Shown here: positions 41,982 through 50,797 of the stretch, piece by piece
How the letters are laid out: every line of letters starts with the position of its first letter
Numbering within the stretch: position 1 is the stretch's first letter
Source: Planktomarina sp.
GTDB lineage: Bacteria; Pseudomonadota; Alphaproteobacteria; Rhodobacterales; Rhodobacteraceae
Assembly: GCA_020630015.1 (NCBI GenBank)
Contig: JAHDCF010000007.1
Location: 38,337-102,336, forward strand
Length of the DNA: 64,000 bases
Direction of reading: 5' to 3'
The notes under the pieces: generated by a model
Databases searched by the model: none
The model's input: only the letters and a program-made list of their open reading frames with translations
What the model was told of the DNA's origin: nothing
Position numbers and translations under genes: made by a program

Positions 41982-43772
41982 TTAAATCGGTTTCGTGGCG
42001 TCCTCTAACCAAATTTCGGCATGTTCCGAAAGTTTGCCATTCAAAGTGGTGCGAATTTTCCGATGATAGTCATTCAACCAATCTCTTTCTTTTGGCGATA
42101 ACAGATCAACCATGATCAACCTGCGATCAATTGGAACCAAAGTCAGGGTTTCAAACGACAGCATTTTGCGATCATCCGCGCCGGGCAGTGGGTTGGCATT
42201 TTGAACAGCCAAAATGTTTTCTATTCGTATCCCAAATTCCCCTTCGCGGTAATAGCCTGGTTCATTTGAAACAATCATTCCCGGGCGCAAGGGCACTTGA
42301 CTGATGCGACTTATACGTTGGGGCCCTTCGTGCACGGAAAGAAAACTTCCAACTCCATGTCCAGTTCCATGATCAAAGTCGAGGCCAAGATCCCACAATG
42401 GTGCGCGCGCAAATCCATCCACATGTGCACCGGCAATCCCATCAGGAAAGCGCAGCATTGAAACTGAAATCATACCTTTCAAAACCGTGGTGAATAGGCG
42501 CTTCATTTCATCCGTCGGCACACCGATTGGCAGAACACGTGTAATGTCAGTTGTTCCACTGGGATATTGGCCACCGCTGTCGACCAAAAGCAGAGAGTTC
42601 ATATCCAAAGCGCGGTCGGTATTTTCAGTGACGCGGTAATGAACGATCGCTCCGTTTGGGCCACTTCCACTTATGGTTTCAAAGCTGATATCATGGATAT
42701 TCCCGATCTCGCGACGAAATTGTTCCAGCTTTTTCACAATTGATATCTCTGTCAACGTTTTGGTATCTTGCCCATCACACCAACACAAAAATTCAACATA
42801 GGCTTGCGCATCGGACACGTGGGCCTGTCTTGCGCCGGAAAGTTCCACATTGTTTTTGCACGCTTTGGGAAGGGCGCATGGATCTGCGCCGCGCATGGTT
42901 TTGGCTTCGCCTTTGGACAGTGCCGTAAAAACGGACATCGGTGCGGTTGAAGGATCTGCAATGACTTTACCAGTCATCCTTGAAAGATATCCTTCAAATT
43001 CTGACCAATCATGTTGGTGAATTTGGGGATCGGTTCCAAGGTCAGAGAATTTTTGCATATCCCCGAACAAGGCAACCAAGCCATCGGAATGTAAGACGGC
43101 AAAAGCTTGAACCAATGGGGTGCATGGCACATCCGCACCGCGAATGTTTAAGAGCCAACAAATGCTGTCTGGTTGGGTTAACACGGCGGCATCGGCACCC
43201 TGACTTTGCAAAGACTGCGACAACTCTTTCCTTTTTTCATTTGAAGATTTGCCGGCATATTCGGGTGGATGCGCCCAAGCTTTGTCGGCTGGTGGGGAAG
43301 GTCGATCAGACCAGATTGCATCAACGCCATTTGCAACAGATCGCAAGGTGACATTGTGTTCTCGTAATGCGGATTGAAGGGATGTGATCTGTTGTTCCGT
43401 ATGCAACCAAGGATCAAAACCAATCACATCCCCGGACTTGGTGTTTTCAATAAGCCACGATTCCAAGGATGTTTCTGGCCAATGAACCGGGGTGAAATCT
43501 GCTGCCACTTGCGCCCGAACTTGGACACGGTAACGGCCATCAATAAAAATTCCAGCAATATGTTCAAGAACACAAGTAAATCCAGCTGATCCCGTGAACC
43601 CCGTCAACCAAGAAAGTCGTTCGTCGCAAGGGGCAACATATTCCCCTTGATGCCTGTCAGCGCGGGGCACCAAAAATCCATTTATGCCTTCATGTGCCAT
43701 CCATTCGCGTAAAGCAGCCAGTCGCGGCGGCCCTTGATCGGGATGGGATGTGGCTGTGAATTTCTGAAACAT
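41982..43772 (-). CDS. Xaa-Pro aminopeptidase (M24B, aminopeptidase P family)
   Basis: A 596-residue cytosolic metallo-aminopeptidase that releases N-terminal residues before proline. Two creatinase-like N-terminal domains precede the pita-bread catalytic domain with metal ligands in LLLVDSGGQYPSGTTDITR (two Asp), GLDFDHGTGHGVGSFLSVHE (His), NEPGYYREGEFGIRIEN (two Glu). The C-terminal extra segment (about 525-596) matches the large eukaryote-like form of about 600 residues. ATG 43772 (MFQKFTATS) follows GAAGGCG and is preferred to the in-frame ATG at 43787, which coincides with that ribosome-binding site. Confidence 0.93.
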   Translation of the reverse strand: MFQKFTATSHPDQGPPRLAALREWMAHEGINGFLVPRADRHQGEYVAPCDERLSWLTGFTGSAGFTCVLEHIAGIFIDGRYRVQVRAQVAADFTPVHWPETSLESWLIENTKSGDVIGFDPWLHTEQQITSLQSALREHNVTLRSVANGVDAIWSDRPSPPADKAWAHPPEYAGKSSNEKRKELSQSLQSQGADAAVLTQPDSICWLLNIRGADVPCTPLVQAFAVLHSDGLVALFGDMQKFSDLGTDPQIHQHDWSEFEGYLSRMTGKVIADPSTAPMSVFTALSKGEAKTMRGADPCALPKACKNNVELSGARQAHVSDAQAYVEFLCWCDGQDTKTLTEISIVKKLEQFRREIGNIHDISFETISGSGPNGAIVHYRVTENTDRALDMNSLLLVDSGGQYPSGTTDITRVLPIGVPTDEMKRLFTTVLKGMISVSMLRFPDGIAGAHVDGFARAPLWDLGLDFDHGTGHGVGSFLSVHEGPQRISRISQVPLRPGMIVSNEPGYYREGEFGIRIENILAVQNANPLPGADDRKMLSFETLTLVPIDRRLIMVDLLSPKERDWLNDYHRKIRTTLNGKLSEHAEIWLEDATKPI

Positions 43773-43837
43773 GTTGCGCGCCTTCATTCATGTCTTATCA
43801 GAATGGGCCAAACATCCCGAACAGGCAATCACAAAGC

Positions 43838-45715
43838 CTAGCTGGCGCGTTTCATTCCCATGACCCGGGCCCGGGCGCGGGGATCATTGTCGAACAATGC
43901 CGCCAATTGCTCTGTCATGGCACCAGCCAATTGTTCAACATCGGTGATTGTGACCGCACGATCATAATAACGTGTCACATCATGCCCAATACCAATGGCA
44001 AGCAATTCAACTTGTTTGCGCTTTTCCACAAGGGCGATCACATCGCGCAAGTGTTTTTCCAAATAACTTGCTGGGTTGATTGAAAGGGTACTGTCATCCA
44101 CAGGCGCCCCGTCAGAAATCACCATCAATATTTTGCGTGATTCACTGCGCGATACCATGCGACGGTGGGCCCATTCCAAGGCCTCTCCGTCAATGTTTTC
44201 TTTCAACAAGCCTTCTTTCATCATTAAGCCCAAATTTGGGCGCGCGCGCCGCCAAGGTGCGTCGGCACCTTTGTAGATGATGTGCCGCAAATCGTTCAGG
44301 CGACCCGGGCTTTGAGGGCGCCCCTCGGCCAACCATTTTTCGCGGCTTTGGCCACCTTTCCACGCGCGGGTGGTAAATCCAAGAATTTCAACCTTTACGG
44401 AGCAACGCTCCAAAGTTCGCGCCAATACATCTGCGCAAATTGCCGCGATGGAAATTGGACGCCCACGCATGGACCCTGAATTGTCTAACAACAGCGTGAC
44501 ACAAGTGTCACGAAATTCTGTGTCGCGTTCCACCTTGAACGACAGTGGGGTGGTGGGGTTGGCCACGATCCGCGCCAAACGCCCGGCATCCAGTGTACCT
44601 TCTTCTTGGTCAAATTCCCAAGACCGGTTTTGTTGGGCTTGCAATCGACGTTGGAGCTTGTTGGCAAGGCGGCTGACGGCACCCTTCAAAGGTTCCAGCT
44701 GTTGATCCAAATAAGCCCGAAGACGTTCCAATTCCTGCGGTTCGGCCAGTTCTTCGGCGCGAATTTCTTCGTCGAACTCTGACATATAGACCGTGTATTC
44801 AGGATCCGCCTCTGAGACAGGTTGTGGGGCAGGGGGTTCCAGTGGCGCTTCGCCATCTGGCATTTCTGCTTCTTCACCCATTTCCGTATCAGCCATGTCA
44901 TCCAAGGTCACTTGGGCGGATGCGGCATCATCTTGCTGTTCTTGGCTTTGTTCGGGGCTGGCGTCGATGTCTTGATCATCATCATTGTCATCTTGACCGG
45001 TGCTATCTGGCTGTTCTTCTTCTTCCTGATCCGCGCCACCTTCGTCTTCGGACTCTTCATCTTCGGCATCTGGATCATCACCCAGCTGATCACCATATCC
45101 CAGATCGTCGATCATCTGACGGGCGAACTTGGCAAATGTCGCCTGATCTGACAAAGCATCTTCCAGATTGCCCAAACCTTCGCATTGCGCTTCGATGAAG
45201 TCACGCCAAAGGTTCATAACATTTGTGGCGCCTTCGGGCAGTTCTCTTCCGGTTGCCAAATGCCGCACAAGATATCCTGCGGCTTCGGCCAAGGGGGCTT
45301 GGGCAGCTTCAGTAATATCGCCAAACCCACGCCGCAGTGCCTCGTTGGCGATTTTGGCGTCAATATTACCGGCTGTGCCCGGCATGGCTTTGGCGCCAAC
45401 GGCCTCACAGCGTGCGGTTTCCATGGCTTCAAAAATATCGCGCGCCATTTGGCCGCTGGGCATGTATTTGTTTGCCGTGGCTGGATCATGAAACTTGTGG
45501 CGCAAAGCCAAGGCGTCGGCGGTGCCTCGGGCCAACAGCACCTCTTCGCGTGTCATCCGGCGACTGACTTGCGGAAGCCGAATTGTTTCGCTGGTCGATC
45601 CTGGGGGATCAACCGAATAACTGACCGAAAGGTCAGCGTCATCCGCCATCACTTTGGTCGCTTCGGCAAGCGCCTTTTTAAATGGGTCAGCTGGGTTATC
45701 AGTGTTCTGGGCCAT
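43838..45715 (-). CDS. cobT: Cobaltochelatase subunit CobT
   Basis: A 625-residue subunit of the ATP-dependent CobNST chelatase, which inserts cobalt into hydrogenobyrinate a,c-diamide in aerobic B12 synthesis. The N-terminal CobT domain (about 1-210) is followed by a very acidic spacer rich in Glu/Asp/Gln (about 210-300), then a von Willebrand A domain with the MIDAS motif [15 protein letters not shown] near 412-426. CobT works with the AAA+ CobS as a chelatase motor. Translation starts at ATG 45715 in a TGATG overlap with the upstream small gene, following GAGGCCGGG. Confidence 0.95.
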   Translation of the reverse strand: MAQNTDNPADPFKKALAEATKVMADDADLSVSYSVDPPGSTSETIRLPQVSRRMTREEVLLARGTADALALRHKFHDPATANKYMPSGQMARDIFEAMETARCEAVGAKAMPGTAGNIDAKIANEALRRGFGDITEAAQAPLAEAAGYLVRHLATGRELPEGATNVMNLWRDFIEAQCEGLGNLEDALSDQATFAKFARQMIDDLGYGDQLGDDPDAEDEESEDEGGADQEEEEQPDSTGQDDNDDDQDIDASPEQSQEQQDDAASAQVTLDDMADTEMGEEAEMPDGEAPLEPPAPQPVSEADPEYTVYMSEFDEEIRAEELAEPQELERLRAYLDQQLEPLKGAVSRLANKLQRRLQAQQNRSWEFDQEEGTLDAGRLARIVANPTTPLSFKVERDTEFRDTCVTLLLDNSGSMRGRPISIAAICADVLARTLERCSVKVEILGFTTRAWKGGQSREKWLAEGRPQSPGRLNDLRHIIYKGADAPWRRARPNLGLMMKEGLLKENIDGEALEWAHRRMVSRSESRKILMVISDGAPVDDSTLSINPASYLEKHLRDVIALVEKRKQVELLAIGIGHDVTRYYDRAVTITDVEQLAGAMTEQLAALFDNDPRARARVMGMKRAS

Positions 45716-46173
45716 CACCCGGCCTCTTTTATTTTTTGTTCATAGACTTGGATACGATGATTGCAAAATTGCACATCCTTAACGAACCGGCCTAATTCAC
45801 GTGTTGCAATGGTTTGATCGGTGGATTCGATGCCCGCAACATATTTTTCGTGTTCTTGCAAAATCCGCGCTTTCACCAAGCTTTCAGATGTTTCTTGCGG
45901 TGTCCCAAATTGTTCGGAATACTTTGCAACGGCTGTGACCGCCATGAATTCAGACGCATTGGAATACACATCGGTAAGTTGCGATGCGCGCTGTGCACCA
46001 ATATCTGCCATCAACCTGAACACAGCACTGCAATGTGTGTCGATCAGATGCTGGTCTTCCTCGATGAATGTTTTATCCGACAAGGGTTGGGCGGCGCCTC
46101 CTGCACCCCAAAACAAGGTGGCGGCGGAAATCACCGTCACACACATCGCTTTGGAGGGCAAAAGGCAGACCAT
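45715..46173 (-). CDS. Small exported hypothetical protein between cobS and cobT
   Basis: A 152-residue protein I do not recognise. The first 30 residues look like a signal peptide ([19 protein letters not shown], cleavage probably after GAA), so it is probably periplasmic. The mature part is helical, with a Cys pair (CSAVF near the start and QFCNHRI near the end) that could form a disulfide. It joins cobS and cobT through TGATG overlaps on both sides, hence is translationally coupled to cytosolic chelatase subunits, which is odd for an exported protein. A role in cobalt or tetrapyrrole handling is possible but unsupported by motif. Confidence 0.75.
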   Translation of the reverse strand: MVCLLPSKAMCVTVISAATLFWGAGGAAQPLSDKTFIEEDQHLIDTHCSAVFRLMADIGAQRASQLTDVYSNASEFMAVTAVAKYSEQFGTPQETSESLVKARILQEHEKYVAGIESTDQTIATRELGRFVKDVQFCNHRIQVYEQKIKEAG

Positions 46174-47159
46174 CAACCCAAGCTCAAACTCGCGGCTGAC
46201 TCTGGCAGTTCTTCATCAAAACAACGCTGATAAAATTCCGCCACAGTTTGCCGTTCCAATTCATCGCATTTGTTTAGGAAAGACAAACGGAACGCGTACC
46301 CAACATTACTAAAGATTTGCGCGTTTTCGGCCCAAGCGATCACGGTGCGCGGTGACATGACTGTGGACAAATCGCCTGCCATAAATGCCGTGCGGGTGAA
46401 ATCTGCGACTGTCACCATTTGTTTGACAGTTTCACGGCCCTTTTCAGTGTTGAAATGCGGGGCTTTTCCCAACACGATCGCGGTTTCGGCGTCGATGGAC
46501 AGATAATTCAGTGTGCTGACCAAGCTCCAACGGTCCATCTGGCCTTGGTTGATCTGCTGGGTCCCGTGATAAAGACCCGTCGTATCCCCCAATCCAACGG
46601 TGTTCGCAGTTGCAAATATCCGGAAATATGGATGAGGCGTGATGACCTCGTTTTGATCCAGCAATGTCAGCTTACCGTCTTTCTCCAACACACGTTGGAT
46701 AACGAACATAACATCTGCTCGACCTGCGTCATATTCATCAAAAACGATCGCAGTGGGGTTGCGCAGCGCCCATGGCAAGATGCCTTCTTGGAAGTCGGTG
46801 ACTTGCTTGCCATCTTTGAGTTTAATCGCATCTTTCCCGATCAGGTCGATGCGGCTGATGTGGCTGTCCAAGTTCACGCGAACCGCAGGCCAATTCAAAC
46901 GCGCGGCGACCTGTTCGATGTGGGTTGATTTCCCGGTGCCGTGATACCCTTGGATCATCACACGACGATTGTGAGAAAACCCAGCCAAAATCGCCAATGT
47001 TGTGTCTGGGTCAAACTTATATGTGCTGTCGATATCTGGAACACGGTCCGAATTTTGGGCGAACCCTTTCACAACCATATCACTTTCAATTCCAAAGACA
47101 TCACGAACCGAAATATCTTCGGTTGGCTGCATGTCGATGTCCAAATCGCCGTTGGCCAT
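46173..47159 (-). CDS. cobS: Cobaltochelatase AAA+ subunit CobS
   Basis: A 328-residue MoxR-like AAA+ ATPase, the motor partner of CobT. Walker A is [20 protein letters not shown] near 83-102, Walker B is [14 protein letters not shown] near 150-163, and sensor 1 is [14 protein letters not shown]. The first 50 residues ([17 protein letters not shown]) match CobS N termini. Start ATG 47159 follows AAGGGACC. It is the first gene of cobS-small exported gene-cobT and is divergent from the sigma-factor gene; the 139 bp between hold both promoters. CobN was not found in the window. Confidence 0.96.
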   Translation of the reverse strand: MANGDLDIDMQPTEDISVRDVFGIESDMVVKGFAQNSDRVPDIDSTYKFDPDTTLAILAGFSHNRRVMIQGYHGTGKSTHIEQVAARLNWPAVRVNLDSHISRIDLIGKDAIKLKDGKQVTDFQEGILPWALRNPTAIVFDEYDAGRADVMFVIQRVLEKDGKLTLLDQNEVITPHPYFRIFATANTVGLGDTTGLYHGTQQINQGQMDRWSLVSTLNYLSIDAETAIVLGKAPHFNTEKGRETVKQMVTVADFTRTAFMAGDLSTVMSPRTVIAWAENAQIFSNVGYAFRLSFLNKCDELERQTVAEFYQRCFDEELPESAASLSLG

Positions 47160-47298
47160 TTTGGTCCCTTCCCGAGTCACATACCTGTCAATTGCCAACT
47201 GCAACATAATGCGCGGCGGGGCAAGGGGAAGGGGGAATCCGCTTGTCCATTGAAGGAATTTTCAACCGTGCTAAGTTGCAATGCGGGAGAGGTGAAGC

Positions 47299-47832
47299 TT
47301 GGCAGATCGTTCTGAAATCGAAGATTGGATTGCGCGTGTGGCATTGTCAGACCGTGCTGCGTTTGATCAGCTTTATTCTGCAACAAGTGCGAAACTTTTT
47401 GGGGTTGCTTTACGTGTCTTAAATGACCGTGCCCAAGCAGAGGAGGCATTGCAGGAAACATACATTCGAATTTGGCAAAAGGCGGGCCAATACAAAGTAA
47501 ACGGCTTAAGCCCCATGACGTGGTTAATCACTGTCGCGCGAAATATCGCGATCGATAAAAAGCGTAAGCAAAAAACACCGACCGAAGAATTGCCAGAAAC
47601 GATTGAGGACACCCAAATCGGGCCAGAAGCGGCGGCCATAGCCGCCAATGAGAATGAACGCTTGGCCGTCTGTTTGGCTAAGTTGCCTGACGATCAAGCA
47701 AACGCGGTGAAAAGGGCCTATATGGAAGGGGCAACCTACGCAGAGCTGGCTTCCGACTTTGGAATACCGCTTAATACGATGCGAACATGGTTGCGCCGCA
47801 GCCTAATCGCGCTGAGGGAGTGTTTGTCATAA
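47299..47832 (+). CDS. ECF sigma factor (SigK/RpoE-like)
   Basis: A 177-residue ECF sigma factor. Region 2 covers about 12-85 (FDQLYSATSAKLFGVALRVL, EEALQETYIRIWQKAGQY, TWLITVARNIAIDKKRK) and region 4 about 115-175 (LPDDQANAVKRAYMEGATYA and LNTMRTWLRRSLIALRECL). Start is TTG 47299, after GAGAGGTG at good spacing; no in-frame ATG or GTG fits better. The stop overlaps the ATG of an anti-sigma gene by one base. A fasciclin gene and an exported MsrB follow. This matches the SigK-RskA-fasciclin grouping known from mycobacteria, suggesting a stress-responsive envelope regulon. Confidence 0.93.
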   Translation: MADRSEIEDWIARVALSDRAAFDQLYSATSAKLFGVALRVLNDRAQAEEALQETYIRIWQKAGQYKVNGLSPMTWLITVARNIAIDKKRKQKTPTEELPETIEDTQIGPEAAAIAANENERLAVCLAKLPDDQANAVKRAYMEGATYAELASDFGIPLNTMRTWLRRSLIALRECLS

Positions 47833-48458
47833 TGGCGGACTATAATTCAGATCAAGCGCTGGCCGCTGAATATGCCCTTGGTGTGCTCGAGGGTGCAGAA
47901 AAACGCGTCTTTGAGGATCGTCTCACGCGAGAGCCGGAACTTCGTGATATGTATGCCGCGTGGGCAGACGAGTTCTCTGTAATGGATACGGATGAAGTTG
48001 TACCACCAGATCACATAAAAGTGGCTTTGGATGAAAAAATATTTGGACCGCCGGCACCTTGGTGGCACAAATTCCGTCTTCCAAGTTTGGGCCTTGTGAC
48101 GGCTGGTATCCTATTGTGCGTGTTTTTGTTTGCTTGGCCATCATACCCGGATCAAACATCAACGATGCGCGTTGACACATTTGCAATGCAAGCTGAACTT
48201 TACGAAGATGACCGTCTTTTGAAGGTCAGCATTGAACGGTCAGACCCGCCAGAAGGGCGGGATCACGAATTGTGGATTATCCCAGATGGCGAGGCGCCGA
48301 TTTCGTTAGGCGTTGTTGCAGATGGGCAATTGATCATTCCCGACGAAATAAATCTGGCCGGTGCAATTTTGGCCATAACGGTCGAAGCGAAAGGCGGATC
48401 CCCTGATGGAAATCCAACATCAGCCCCCTTGGTTGCAGCTGGATTTGAACCCGTCTGA
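47832..48458 (+). CDS. RskA-like transmembrane anti-sigma factor
   Basis: A 208-residue bitopic protein. The cytoplasmic N-terminal half (about 1-80, ALAAEYALGVLEGAEKRVFE) is the anti-sigma-K type sigma-binding domain without a zinc-binding HxxxCxxC motif. One membrane helix lies near 92-110 (LGLVTAGILLCVFLFAW), and the periplasmic C terminus (EGRDHELWIIPDGEAPISLG) is the RskA C-terminal beta domain. It should hold the adjacent sigma factor inactive until proteolysis or redox change. The first base of its ATG is the last base of the sigma-gene stop, so production is stoichiometrically coupled. Confidence 0.92.
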   Translation: MADYNSDQALAAEYALGVLEGAEKRVFEDRLTREPELRDMYAAWADEFSVMDTDEVVPPDHIKVALDEKIFGPPAPWWHKFRLPSLGLVTAGILLCVFLFAWPSYPDQTSTMRVDTFAMQAELYEDDRLLKVSIERSDPPEGRDHELWIIPDGEAPISLGVVADGQLIIPDEINLAGAILAITVEAKGGSPDGNPTSAPLVAAGFEPV

Positions 48459-48549
48459 ATTTTTTTTGAAACTTTTTTCTACCTTCCTGCGTGGCTTCGA
48501 ATGTCCGGGTCAGAAAACCCGAGAACATAACCAAACAGGAGTTTCTTAA

Positions 48550-49104
48550 ATGTCTATTAAAACACTGATCGCTGCCTCTTTTGTTGCTTTGACAGCTGGA
48601 ATGGTTGCCGCTGAAGGTCAAAACCCAATGGTTGGCGGCGCGGCAATGTTTGAAACCAAGAACATCGTAGAAAATGCCGTGAATTCCGCGGATCACACAA
48701 CGCTGGTCGCCGCCGTTCAGGCCGCGGGGCTGGTGGATGCGTTGCAGGGTGACGGGCCTTTCACCGTATTTGCGCCGGTCAATGATGCTTTTGCAGCCTT
48801 GCCTGACGGTACGGTGGAAACACTTTTGTTACCTGAAAACAAAGATTTGCTGACCAAGATTTTGACAGCACATGTGATTTCGGGTGATTTCTCTGCGGCA
48901 GAGATTATCCGCAAGGCAAAGCATTCACATGATGGGTTCGCCCACTTCAACACTTTGTCAGGTGATGCACTTTCCGCTCAAGTTCGGGGCAATAACGTGT
49001 ATATCTATGATGAAAGCGGGAATGCCGCGAAAGTGACGATTGCGGATGTAAATCAATCCAATGGCGTGATCCACGTTGTCAACAAAGTGCTGTTACCGAA
49101 GTAA
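48550..49104 (+). CDS. Secreted fasciclin-domain protein
   Basis: A 184-residue protein with a signal peptide (MSIKTLIAASFVALTAGMVAA) and one fasciclin domain (about 37-183). Hallmarks are TTLVAAVQAAGLVDALQGDG, PFTVFAPVNDAFAALP (conserved FAP-NDAF), LTKILTAHVISG and the C-terminal NGVIHVVNKVLLP. Such proteins mediate adhesion or envelope interactions. It follows the sigma/anti-sigma pair by 91 bp behind its own AGGAGT ribosome-binding site and is a probable regulon target, as MPT70/MPT83 are for mycobacterial SigK. A small inverted repeat CGGGT/ACCCG lies in the leader. Confidence 0.92.
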   Translation: MSIKTLIAASFVALTAGMVAAEGQNPMVGGAAMFETKNIVENAVNSADHTTLVAAVQAAGLVDALQGDGPFTVFAPVNDAFAALPDGTVETLLLPENKDLLTKILTAHVISGDFSAAEIIRKAKHSHDGFAHFNTLSGDALSAQVRGNNVYIYDESGNAAKVTIADVNQSNGVIHVVNKVLLPK

Positions 49105-49181
49105 CGCACGACGGCAATGTGGGGGCCAATGCGCGAAGGGAGACGCGGATTGGCCCAGTCTGCAAACGAAGGAGATGACTG

Positions 49182-49640
49182 ATGAAGCGACGATTGTTTT
49201 TAGCAGGGGCGACCCTTTGGGCAGGGACGCCAAGTTGGGCAAGCGGTGGTAATTTTGAAGTCACCCGTACCACCGCAGAATGGAAAGCCATGCTGACACC
49301 ACTGCAATACAAGGTCATGCGTCGTGAAGGCACCGAAAGGGCGTTTTCATCCCCACTGGATAAGAATTATGAGAAAGGAAACTATCATTGTCGTGGGTGT
49401 GATTTGAAGGTGTATTCCTCCAACCACAAATATGACAGTGGCACAGGGTGGCCTTCCTTTTATAAGTCATTACCCAATGCGATACGCACCAAAGATGATT
49501 TTAAGATGTTGCGCCGCCGCACGGAATGCCATTGTCGCCGATGTGGCAGTCACTTTGGCCATATTTTCAACGATGGGCCACAGCCAACCGGAAAACGCCA
49601 TTGTCTGAATGGGGCGAGCCTTGTTTTCAAAGCGGCATGA
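49182..49640 (+). CDS. msrB: Exported methionine-R-sulfoxide reductase MsrB
   Basis: A 152-residue MsrB with a signal peptide (KRRLFLAGATLWAGTPSWA, twin Arg near the start but no full Tat motif). Zinc cysteines are in YHCRGCDLKVYSS and CHCRRCGSHFGHIF, and the catalytic Cys in GKRHCLNGASLVF, all as in the family. It reduces methionine-R-sulfoxide in the periplasm, repairing oxidised envelope proteins, a natural companion for a redox-regulated sigma factor. GAAGGAGATG precedes the ATG. In the family the start of the catalytic loop is usually RHCINGASLRF; V replaces R, which is tolerated. Confidence 0.95.
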   Translation: MKRRLFLAGATLWAGTPSWASGGNFEVTRTTAEWKAMLTPLQYKVMRREGTERAFSSPLDKNYEKGNYHCRGCDLKVYSSNHKYDSGTGWPSFYKSLPNAIRTKDDFKMLRRRTECHCRRCGSHFGHIFNDGPQPTGKRHCLNGASLVFKAA

Positions 49641-49687
49641 TCTGAAAGGTTTATGCCCCGTTCGCCGGTTCAGTTCATGCCAATGGC

Positions 49688-50320
49688 TTATTTGAAACTG
49701 CGACTGTCTTTGATTTGATCCCAGGCCCAAACCACCTCTTGCAGCTTTTCTTCATCCGAACGATCCCCGCCGTTCATATCAGGGTGAAGAACTTTGATTA
49801 AAGCTTTGTAAGATTTGCGAATTTCGGCTTTTGTCCAATGATCCTTGGCTTCGAGAATTTCCACAGCTTTGCGTTCTGATGCGGGCAATTTGCGCGTGCC
49901 ACCCGTGATGGATTTACCGGGGTTTTGGGTGGCATTTGCCCCTAAAACCTGATGGGGATCATCCACACCCAAACGGGCCCATGCCCGTTGTTCATCCGAT
50001 TGACGGCCAAAGGGTTTGGTTTCACGTTCCCAGACACGATCACTGTCCAATTGGGCGGCCAGATCCTCTTCCGAGGTGCCGTCGAAAAAGTTCCACTTTA
50101 GGTTATATTCCCGAACGTGATCTTTGCAGAACCAAAAGAAATCATCCAGAATATCGGGCGATTTCGGCGCGCGGTATTTACCTGCTTCTTCACAGCCTTT
50201 GTGTTCGCAACGGCGGGTTGATGTTTCAAACGCCCCCGACATCCCCCGACGGCCGCGTGGATTTTTCTTCTTCGCTGAAGAAACGGAAATATCAAAACCG
50301 AAGGGATCGTTCTTATCCAT
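49688..50320 (-). CDS. J-domain co-chaperone (DnaJ-like, C-terminal J domain)
   Basis: A 210-residue protein. Unusually for Hsp40 types, the J domain lies at the C terminus (about 150-205): TKAEIRKSYKALIKVLHPDM holds the HPD tripeptide that stimulates DnaK. The N-terminal region contains two Cys pairs around CEHKGCEEAGKYRAP and FWFCKDHVREYN, possibly a zinc site. This form is common in alphaproteobacteria. ATG 50320 (MDKNDPFGFDISVSS) is preferred; an upstream in-frame extension overlaps the divergent bolA promoter. Divergent from bolA with 75 bp between starts. Confidence 0.88.
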   Translation of the reverse strand: MDKNDPFGFDISVSSAKKKNPRGRRGMSGAFETSTRRCEHKGCEEAGKYRAPKSPDILDDFFWFCKDHVREYNLKWNFFDGTSEEDLAAQLDSDRVWERETKPFGRQSDEQRAWARLGVDDPHQVLGANATQNPGKSITGGTRKLPASERKAVEILEAKDHWTKAEIRKSYKALIKVLHPDMNGGDRSDEEKLQEVVWAWDQIKDSRSFK

Positions 50321-50395
50321 AATGCGCGCCTCTGTTCGACTCGGACACCAGAGTGTAATGGCTGTGGCAGAAGATAAAAGGGGGTTTGGAAAAAA

Positions 50396-50671
50396 ATGGT
50401 GGGGATGAAAGACAAGATTGAGGTGGCGTTGAAAGATGCTTTCGCGCCAACCCATCTAAACGTTCAAGATGTTTCCGAAAGCCACCGTGGCCACGCCGGA
50501 TTTCAGGAAGGCGGGGAAAGTCATTTTGATGTGGTGATCCGGTCAGCCGCGTTTGAAGGGATGTCCCGCTTGGCGCAACATCGTGCCATCCACAAGGCGC
50601 TGGGGCCTGACATTGTTGGCGCAATTCACGCATTGGCTTTGGATGTTAAATCGGACCGTTCGGTTGGTTAA
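50396..50671 (+). CDS. bolA: BolA-family protein
   Basis: A 91-residue protein with the BolA fold: the helix-strand opening KDKIEVALKDAFAPTHLNV, SHRGHAGF..GGESHFDVVI (conserved His and Gly residues that coordinate a shared 2Fe-2S with a monothiol glutaredoxin) and RLAQHRAIHKALG. It acts in iron-sulfur signalling or cluster transfer, sometimes as a DNA-binding regulator. Start is ATG 50396 or ATG 50405 (GGTGGGG lies between), and the second gives the more usual MKDKIE start. The stop lies within the GGTTAACC of repeat element B. Confidence 0.92.
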   Translation: MVGMKDKIEVALKDAFAPTHLNVQDVSESHRGHAGFQEGGESHFDVVIRSAAFEGMSRLAQHRAIHKALGPDIVGAIHALALDVKSDRSVG

Positions 50672-50797
50672 CCTTTGGCCGAATGGGGCAATTTGGGTGT
50701 GCACAACCTGTACACAATCCGTACACAGCCCGTACACCGGGCGGGATCTGCACCGGTGTAGGGGAAAGTATTAACAAGCGTGAAGAATTGGTTAAGC
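50666..50797 (-). repeat. Composite element B: inverted copy of the 11-bp GTGTAC repeats
   Basis: Read on the minus strand, GTGTAC units start at 50737, 50726 and 50715 and a GTGCAC unit at 50704: 11-bp steps as in element A. The core of 26 bp starting at 50726 agrees with element A at 25 positions. Then come 25 bp and GGTTAACC (50673-50666), the same spacing as at 11523. A TTAACC also lies on the other side (50797-50790). Both TTAAC motifs overlap stop codons of flanking genes (bolA and the epimerase), so part of them may be coincidental. Convergent genes surround it, so a promoter role is less natural here. Confidence 0.7.

Noticed and set aside
47160..47298. Shared ECF promoter in front of the sigma and fasciclin genes
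   Set aside because: Both regions contain GAATTTT, but no convincing paired -35/-10 with equal spacing could be aligned.
50543..50737. Small open frame translating the 11-bp repeats (MYGLCTDC...)
   Set aside because: The peptide similarity between the two loci is simply the DNA repeat read in one frame; no ribosome-binding site and it overlaps bolA antisense.
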